In this document: positions 59,478 through 64,000 of the stretch, piece by piece
Position numbering within the stretch: the first letter of the stretch is position 1
Layout of the letters: each line of letters opens with the position of its first letter
Assembly (NCBI RefSeq): GCF_004745865.1
Contig: NZ_SRKZ01000006.1
Span: 419,381-483,380 of the forward strand
Length of the DNA: 64,000 nucleotides
Origin: Hymenobacter wooponensis
Lineage (GTDB): Bacteria; Bacteroidota; Bacteroidia; Cytophagales; Hymenobacteraceae
Reading direction: 5' to 3'
Position numbers and translations under genes: made by a program
Notes under the pieces: generated by a model
Database searches by the model: none
What the model was told of the DNA's origin: nothing
Seen by the model: only the letters and a program-made list of their open reading frames with translations

Positions 59478-60677
59478 TTATATCTTCTCGTAAATCACGG
59501 CAGCTCCCTGGCCTACGCCTACGCACATGGTGGCTAGGCCATAGCGCACACCCTCACGGCGCTGCATTTCATGGAGCAGGGTAGCGGTGATGCGTGCACC
59601 ACTGGCTCCCAGCGGGTGCCCAATGGCAATAGAGCCACCATTCACGTTTATTTTGCTAGGATCGAGGTTCAGGTCACGAATGCAAGCAATACTCTGAGCT
59701 GCGAAGGCCTCATTCAACTCGATCAGGTCCATGTCCTGCAGGGTTAGGCCGGCGCGCTGCAGCACCTTCTGGGTGGCTGGCACAGGGCCTAGGCCCATAT
59801 ACGCTGGATCAACACCCGCCACGGCCGACGCAACAACCCGCGCCATAGGCTTCAGATTATACTTCTTCAAGGCCTCCTCGCTCACCACGATAACAGCCGC
59901 AGCACCATCATTGATGCCCGCCGAGTTACCCGCCGTCACGGTACCATCCACTTGGAAAGCCGGTCGGATCGACGCCAGCTTCTCCATGCTCGACAAACGT
60001 GGGGGCTCGTCTTGGTCAAACAGTGCAGTGTCGCCCTTGGGCTGCGGCACAAAAACTGGCGCGATTTCCTTCCGGAACCTACCTTTCTCAAACGCCCGCT
60101 GGTATTTCTGCTGGGTGCTGAAAGCAAAGGCATCTTGCTCTTCGCGGGTGATGCCGTACTTAAGAGCCACGTTCTCGGCTGTTTCGCCCATAGCATAGGG
60201 GTGGTGCATCTTCGAGAGCTTGGGGTTCACGAAGCGCCAGCCCAACGTAGTGTCGTGGGCCATGAAGTCGCGGGCAAATGCCGTCGATGACTTGGCCATT
60301 ACGAAGGGGGCTCGGGTCATGCTCTCGGCTCCACCAGCCAGATAGATGTCGCCTTCGCCCGCCTTAATAGCTCGCGAGGCATCCATGATGCTCTGCAAGC
60401 CCGAGGCACAGAGACGGTTTACCGTAACGCCAGGCACCGTAATGGGTAGCCCTGCCAACAGCGCGGCCATACGGGCTACGTTGCGGTTATCTTCGCCGGC
60501 TTGGTTGGCCGCTCCGATAATTACGTCTTCAATAGCTGCTTTATCCAGAGAGGGGTTACGGCGTAATAACTCACGCAGGACGTGCGCGGCTAAATCGTCG
60601 GGGCGCACGCTGCTTAGGGCGCCACCAAATTTGGCAATAGGGGTGCGGACAGCGTCCACGATGTATGCGGTTGGCAT
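59478..60677 (-). CDS. Acetyl-CoA acyltransferase (thiolase), 3-oxoadipyl-CoA thiolase-like
   Basis: Cleaves 3-oxoacyl-CoA with CoA. 399 residues with nucleophilic Cys90 in NRLCASGLQS, GGAESMTRAPFV, ELNEAFAAQ, NVNGGSIAIGHPLGASGAR with the catalytic His, and TMCVGVGQGAA with the second Cys. GEDNRNVARMAALLAGLP and ATMCVGVGQG are typical of PcaF/PaaJ 3-oxoadipyl-CoA thiolases, but there are no aromatic-degradation genes beside it, so beta-oxidation or acetoacetyl-CoA use is possible. ATG 60677. First gene of the minus-strand run with GNAT and truA. Confidence 0.92.
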   Translation of the reverse strand: MPTAYIVDAVRTPIAKFGGALSSVRPDDLAAHVLRELLRRNPSLDKAAIEDVIIGAANQAGEDNRNVARMAALLAGLPITVPGVTVNRLCASGLQSIMDASRAIKAGEGDIYLAGGAESMTRAPFVMAKSSTAFARDFMAHDTTLGWRFVNPKLSKMHHPYAMGETAENVALKYGITREEQDAFAFSTQQKYQRAFEKGRFRKEIAPVFVPQPKGDTALFDQDEPPRLSSMEKLASIRPAFQVDGTVTAGNSAGINDGAAAVIVVSEEALKKYNLKPMARVVASAVAGVDPAYMGLGPVPATQKVLQRAGLTLQDMDLIELNEAFAAQSIACIRDLNLDPSKINVNGGSIAIGHPLGASGARITATLLHEMQRREGVRYGLATMCVGVGQGAAVIYEKI

Positions 60678-60712
60678 TGGCTTATAATGCAGTTATTCCG
60701 GTCGTTGTTGGC

Positions 60713-60720
60713 TACTTTTG
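60713..60720 (+). promoter_or_regulatory. TAnnTTTG -7 element for the DUF4293 gene
   Basis: TACTTTTG, 52 bases before the ATG at 60772, in the space shared with the divergent thiolase gene. Confidence 0.5.
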
Positions 60721-60771
60721 CCAGCCCGCGCAGGCGGGGAGAATCGTAGTCTGAACTGTCAAAACACAAAG

Positions 60772-61248
60772 ATGATACAAAGAATCCAAAGCGTATTTCT
60801 GCTGCTGCTCTCCTTGGCAATGTTGAGCGTATTGTTCCTGCCGATCTGGAGCAAAACCGATCCGGTAAGCGGTCAAACGCTGGTAATGACCGCCTTCCAA
60901 CTGGCCTACGAAAACACTGATGCGGGTATGTCCGTCTCAATGAGCACTTGGCCGATAGCCGCGCTGGCCGCTGCCTCTACCCTGGTTGCTCTCTTCGAAA
61001 TCTTTCAATTCCGCAACCGCTTCACGCAGCTCAAGCTGGGCATGGTCAACTTCCTGCTGATTGTGGCCACCATTGGCGCCGGCTTCTACTTCTCCAGTTT
61101 AGGCGAGCAAATGCTCAACGTGAAGATGCCCGGCACCTTTCAGGCCGGCTTCTACCTCCCTACCCTGGCCCTGCTCCTGAACCTGCTCGCCAACCGCTTC
61201 ATCCGCCGCGACGAGCAACTGGTCCGCAGCATGGATCGGCTCCGTTAA
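60772..61248 (+). CDS. DUF4293 membrane protein
   Basis: 158 residues with four transmembrane helices: MIQRIQSVFLLLLSLAMLSVLFLPIW, MSTWPIAALAAASTLVALFEIF, LKLGMVNFLLIVATIGAGFYF and FYLPTLALLLNLLANRFIRRDEQLVRSMDRLR. MIQRIQSVFL at the start and RxDEQLVRSxDRLR at the end are the DUF4293 signatures, a Bacteroidota-specific family. Function unknown. ATG 60772 chosen over 60718. A strong terminator follows. Confidence 0.92.
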   Translation: MIQRIQSVFLLLLSLAMLSVLFLPIWSKTDPVSGQTLVMTAFQLAYENTDAGMSVSMSTWPIAALAAASTLVALFEIFQFRNRFTQLKLGMVNFLLIVATIGAGFYFSSLGEQMLNVKMPGTFQAGFYLPTLALLLNLLANRFIRRDEQLVRSMDRLR

Positions 61249-61266
61249 GCAGACATATTTCCCGTT

Positions 61267-61298
61267 AAAAAGGCTCCCACCCAAGTGGGAGCCTTTTT
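61267..61298. terminator. Terminator between DUF4293 and GH92 genes
   Basis: AAAAAGGCTCCCAC (61267-61280) and its exact reverse complement (61285-61298) with loop CCAA; a run of Ts follows on plus and TTTTT closes the stem on minus, so it can serve both convergent genes. Confidence 0.93.
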
Positions 61299-61325
61299 TT
61301 ATTAGTAATGGCCTAGCAGCGTCAG

Positions 61326-63629
61326 TTACTTATTCACTACTGGCCTAGAGGTCATGGTAAAGACCAGCTCACCCCCCTGCATAATGTCGCTGTGCTTCAG
61401 GAAGGGCCGCGTGAGAGGCTTGCCGTTCAGCGTCATCTGCTTCACGTATACATTTTTGTCGCTTTGGTTCTTGGTCTGGATGGTGAAGGTCTTGCCGTTC
61501 TCCAGCCGTAGCGTAGCGCTCTGCACCGCAGGGCTGCCAATGGCATAGTCTTCGGAGCCCGGCGCCACGGGGTAGAACCCCAGGGCACTAAAGATATACC
61601 AGGCGCTCATCTGCCCGCAGTCGTCGTTGCCGCCTAGGCCATCTGGGGTGGGGTGGTACATGCGCTTGAGAATCATGCGCACGCGCTCCTGTGTCTTCCA
61701 GGGCTGATCCGTCCAGTTGTAGAGGTAGGCCGCGTGGTGTGCTGGCTCATTGCCATGTACGTAGTTGCCAATGATACCGTCGCGAGTAATGTCCTCCGTC
61801 TCAGCAAAGAACTTGTCCGGCAGGTGCATGGTAAAGAGCGAATCCAGGTGCGGCACAAAGCGCTTGTTCCCTCCCATCAGTTGAATGAGCTTAGCAGGGT
61901 CCTGCGGTACATATAGACTGTAGTTCCAAGCATTGCCTTCAATGAAGCCCTGGTTGTTGGTGCTCAGCACATCAAACTCCTTCCGGAAACTGCCGTCACT
62001 CATTCGAGGCCGCATAAACCCAATACTGGCATCATACACGTTTTGCCAGTTGCTAGCCCGCTTACTGAACTCCTGATAGATGTCCTGCCGACCCAGCTTC
62101 TGCGCAGCCTGAGCAATGCACCAGTCATCATAGGCGTACTCCAGCGTCTTCGACACCGATGAGCCGCTCTTGTCTTCCGGCACATAGCCTAGCTTCGTGT
62201 ATAGGCCTATGCCATCATACCACTGCTGTCGTGCCGTCGTCACACAGGCATCAAGGGCTTTGTTAGCATCAAAGGGAGCGTTGCCCTTCACAATGGCATC
62301 CGTGATAACCGGCACGCTGTGGTAGCCAATCATACACCAGTTTTCATTTGCGTAATGCGACCATACCGGCAGCATGTGCTCGGCACTCTGCTGAAAGTGC
62401 GCCAGCATCGACTGCGCCATGTCCGCATTTCGCTTCGGCTGCACAATGTTGAATAGTGGGTGCAGCGCCCGGTACGTGTCCCAGAGCGAAAACGTAGTGT
62501 AGTTCGTGAAGCCTTCTGCCTTGTGCGTATTCTGATCTAGGCCTCTGTACTGCCCGTCCACGTCCATATAAGTGGTTGGGCTGAGGAATGCATGATAGAG
62601 GGCCGTATAGAAGTTGTCCTTGTCTTCCCGCTTCGGAGCCTGCACTACCACTTTGCTTAACTCCTGCTGCCACTGCTGCTGCCCTTGCTGCTTGATCTGG
62701 TCAAAATTCCAGCCCGGCGCCTCCGTTCGTAAGTTCTGCAATGCTCCCTCCGTACTCACCGGCGACAGCGCAAACTTTAGCTTAATCTTCTCTCCCTCTG
62801 TGGTGTTGAAATCAAAATACATCCGCAGTTGCTCACCGCCCAGATCAGGAAAGTTTTTCGTCTGGTCAAACCGTCCCCAGAAACCGCGGTAGGCCTGCTT
62901 CTTATCATACTTCCGGCTGCCATACTGCCGGAAGGGCTTCGAGAACTGCAGAGCGAAGTAAACAGTGCGCGTACGAGCCCAACCATTCGTCTGCCTGTAC
63001 CCAGTAACCAGCGAGTCATTTTCTACCCGCACGAACGTCCAGACGTTCTTATCCGGGTAGTTATAGATACCCGCCATCAGATCCAGAATGATATGCGCCT
63101 GATCTGACTTAGGAAACGTGTACTGATGAAAGCCAACTCGGTTTGTAGCCGTCAGCTCTGCCAAGATGTTATGGTCGTCCAGCTTCACCTTATAGTAAGC
63201 CGGTTCTGCTACTTCTGAATTATGGGAGAATACAGAGCGGTAACCACTCTGGGGTTTAGCAGTTGTACCTGGGTTGAGCTGCAAAGGCCCAGTGGTAGGC
63301 ATGATGAGGAAGTCCCCTAGATCTGAGTGCCCGGTACCGCTAAAGTGGGTATGACTGAACCCTACAATCGTTTTATCCTCGTACTGATAACCCGCACAAT
63401 ACTTATACACATCAGGATTGTACTTACCATCCTGTTCATAGCTGAGTGTATCTGTATCAGGGCTTAGCTGCACTGCTCCAAAGGGCACGGTTGCTCCTGG
63501 GAAGGTGTGCCCCATCTTCTGCGTCCCTACAATTGGATGCGCATACTGAACAAGATTCTCCGCCCCTTTATTTTGCGCGTTTCCGCTTAAAGAGAGGACT
63601 GCTAGCAATACTGCAAATACTCTTTGCAT
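61326..63629 (-). CDS. GH92 family alpha-1,2-mannosidase
   Basis: Secreted or periplasmic calcium-dependent alpha-mannosidase of family GH92. Signal peptide (residues 1-18, LAVLSLSGNAQ). N-terminal beta-sandwich: YAHPIVGTQKMGHTFPGATVPFGAVQLSPDT and GFSHTHFSGTGHSDLGD. Helical toroid: NYTTFSLWDTYRALHPL, EGNAWNYSLYVPQD, DGIIGNYVHGNEPAHHAAYLYNW and GLGGNDDCGQMSAWYIFSALGFYPVAPGS, all GH92 landmarks. Full length at 767 residues. ATG 63629. It stands alone, without SusC/SusD genes in view. Linkage specificity is inferred from the family. Confidence 0.95.
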   Translation of the reverse strand: MQRVFAVLLAVLSLSGNAQNKGAENLVQYAHPIVGTQKMGHTFPGATVPFGAVQLSPDTDTLSYEQDGKYNPDVYKYCAGYQYEDKTIVGFSHTHFSGTGHSDLGDFLIMPTTGPLQLNPGTTAKPQSGYRSVFSHNSEVAEPAYYKVKLDDHNILAELTATNRVGFHQYTFPKSDQAHIILDLMAGIYNYPDKNVWTFVRVENDSLVTGYRQTNGWARTRTVYFALQFSKPFRQYGSRKYDKKQAYRGFWGRFDQTKNFPDLGGEQLRMYFDFNTTEGEKIKLKFALSPVSTEGALQNLRTEAPGWNFDQIKQQGQQQWQQELSKVVVQAPKREDKDNFYTALYHAFLSPTTYMDVDGQYRGLDQNTHKAEGFTNYTTFSLWDTYRALHPLFNIVQPKRNADMAQSMLAHFQQSAEHMLPVWSHYANENWCMIGYHSVPVITDAIVKGNAPFDANKALDACVTTARQQWYDGIGLYTKLGYVPEDKSGSSVSKTLEYAYDDWCIAQAAQKLGRQDIYQEFSKRASNWQNVYDASIGFMRPRMSDGSFRKEFDVLSTNNQGFIEGNAWNYSLYVPQDPAKLIQLMGGNKRFVPHLDSLFTMHLPDKFFAETEDITRDGIIGNYVHGNEPAHHAAYLYNWTDQPWKTQERVRMILKRMYHPTPDGLGGNDDCGQMSAWYIFSALGFYPVAPGSEDYAIGSPAVQSATLRLENGKTFTIQTKNQSDKNVYVKQMTLNGKPLTRPFLKHSDIMQGGELVFTMTSRPVVNK

Positions 63630-63822
63630 AAACGTTTTATCAATCGTTAGAATGCTTCAGCGGGCAATGTACAAATGCTAGAGCTTATCAAATGATAAAG
63701 TGCTGACCAGTTAGTATTAAATGGCAACGCTGATTCTCATACAAGAAGACTTGAGTAGCATAGGCCCTACTGGATCATATGCTAGGCCACTTTTATCTTT
63801 ACCACCCAAGCAGCTGGAGAAG

Positions 63823-63858
63823 TGTTAGCCTAACTACCAATGTTAGCCTAACTACCAA
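63823..63858. repeat. 18-base tandem duplication
   Basis: TGTTAGCCTAACTACCAA occurs twice head to tail (63823-63840 and 63841-63858). Each unit contains a small palindrome, GTTAGCCTAAC-like. Confidence 0.9.
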
Positions 63859-63873
63859 GTACTACAAACGCGA

Positions 63874-63904
63874 AGAGGCCTAGCACAGTGAGTGCCAGGC
63901 CTCT
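63874..63904. terminator. Hairpin near the right edge
   Basis: AGAGGCCTAGCAC (63874-63886) pairs with 63892-63904, 12 of 13 positions. It has no T-run; a gene to the right, outside the window, may end near it. Confidence 0.4.
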
Positions 63905-64000
63905 GCTTGGGTAGCGCCTTGCTCTATTCCTGTAAGCTCCGGAATAGGAAGGGCCGAAAACGCAACTGAGCCGCTCCTCCTCTCAGCGGCGCATCCCCCG

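Larger units (their letters stand above)
63630..64000. other. Non-coding stretch at the right edge
   Basis: 371 bases with no recognised gene. 63630-63720 is AT-rich and would hold the GH92 promoter. Further right are an 18-base tandem duplication and a hairpin. The last 60 bases may belong to a feature beyond the window. Confidence 0.5.

Noticed and set aside
1..64000. Phage, plasmid or replication-origin features
   Set aside because: No structural phage genes, no rep or dnaA boxes recognised, no clear strand-composition switch noticed by eye.

Overview
The window reads as a chromosomal segment of a Bacteroidota bacterium, most probably a Cytophagales member close to Hymenobacter. The grounds are the moderately high GC, the Bacteroidota-type promoter element TAnnTTTG in front of many genes, the weak or absent Shine-Dalgarno sequences, the gene order leucine dehydrogenase / long nusB / ytxH / DUF1573 / yajC / ybbR / coaE, a GH92 alpha-mannosidase, a possible type IX secretion tail, and several lineage-typical proteins. 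The genus is an inference from memory of protein families; no search was run. No phage, insertion sequence or CRISPR array is visible, so this is mostly core and lightly accessory chromosome.

Layout. 1-2.4 kb: the 3' part of a 2-oxoglutarate/Fe(II) oxygenase and a chromate-transporter-family protein. 2.4-8.8 kb (minus strand): a nucleotide-sugar operon (hexapeptide N-acetyltransferase, UDP-HexNAc dehydrogenase, galE, rmlB, WbpP-like epimerase, rmlA) that makes activated sugars but holds no glycosyltransferase. 8.9-19 kb: prmC and ribD (divergent), free-methionine-sulfoxide reductase, a DHFR-like protein, psd, glutamate dehydrogenase, CPBP protease, cdsA, dusB and an EamA exporter. 19.2-24 kb: a 1598-residue DUF4011 / SF1 helicase / Vsr-like nuclease / DUF3320 protein, the best accessory (defence) candidate. 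24-30 kb: an APC permease, two tandem Cys-motif proteins of unknown role, an AttH/CrtC-like lipoprotein and a histidine kinase. 30-36.3 kb: hemA, arsR, a second Glu/Leu dehydrogenase, mscS, a TerB-like Gly-rich protein and tRNA-Val. 36.3-42.2 kb: three GT-C type membrane glycosyltransferase-like proteins and a large GNAT protein. 42.4-49.2 kb (minus): the nusB-coaE housekeeping cluster with NAD-isocitrate dehydrogenase and leucine dehydrogenase. 49.5-64 kb: two MsbA-like ABC exporters, two tRNA-Pro genes, a Zn-alcohol dehydrogenase, an outer-membrane barrel, a thiolase-GNAT-truA run, DUF4293 and a GH92 mannosidase.

Three genome-scale patterns cut across the annotation. The word GGCCTAG/CTAGGCC is scattered through genes and spacers far above chance; at least ten genes end with the stop codon inside TAGGCC; and most convergent gene pairs are separated by perfect inverted repeats, up to 42 bp per arm, which are probably bidirectional terminators but are unusually long. 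A structured, terminator-ended element between the DUF1573 gene and yajC (44405-44520, minus) is the best candidate for an undescribed RNA. Start codons were chosen from family alignments recalled from memory and from promoter or terminator positions; several are GTG or TTG.
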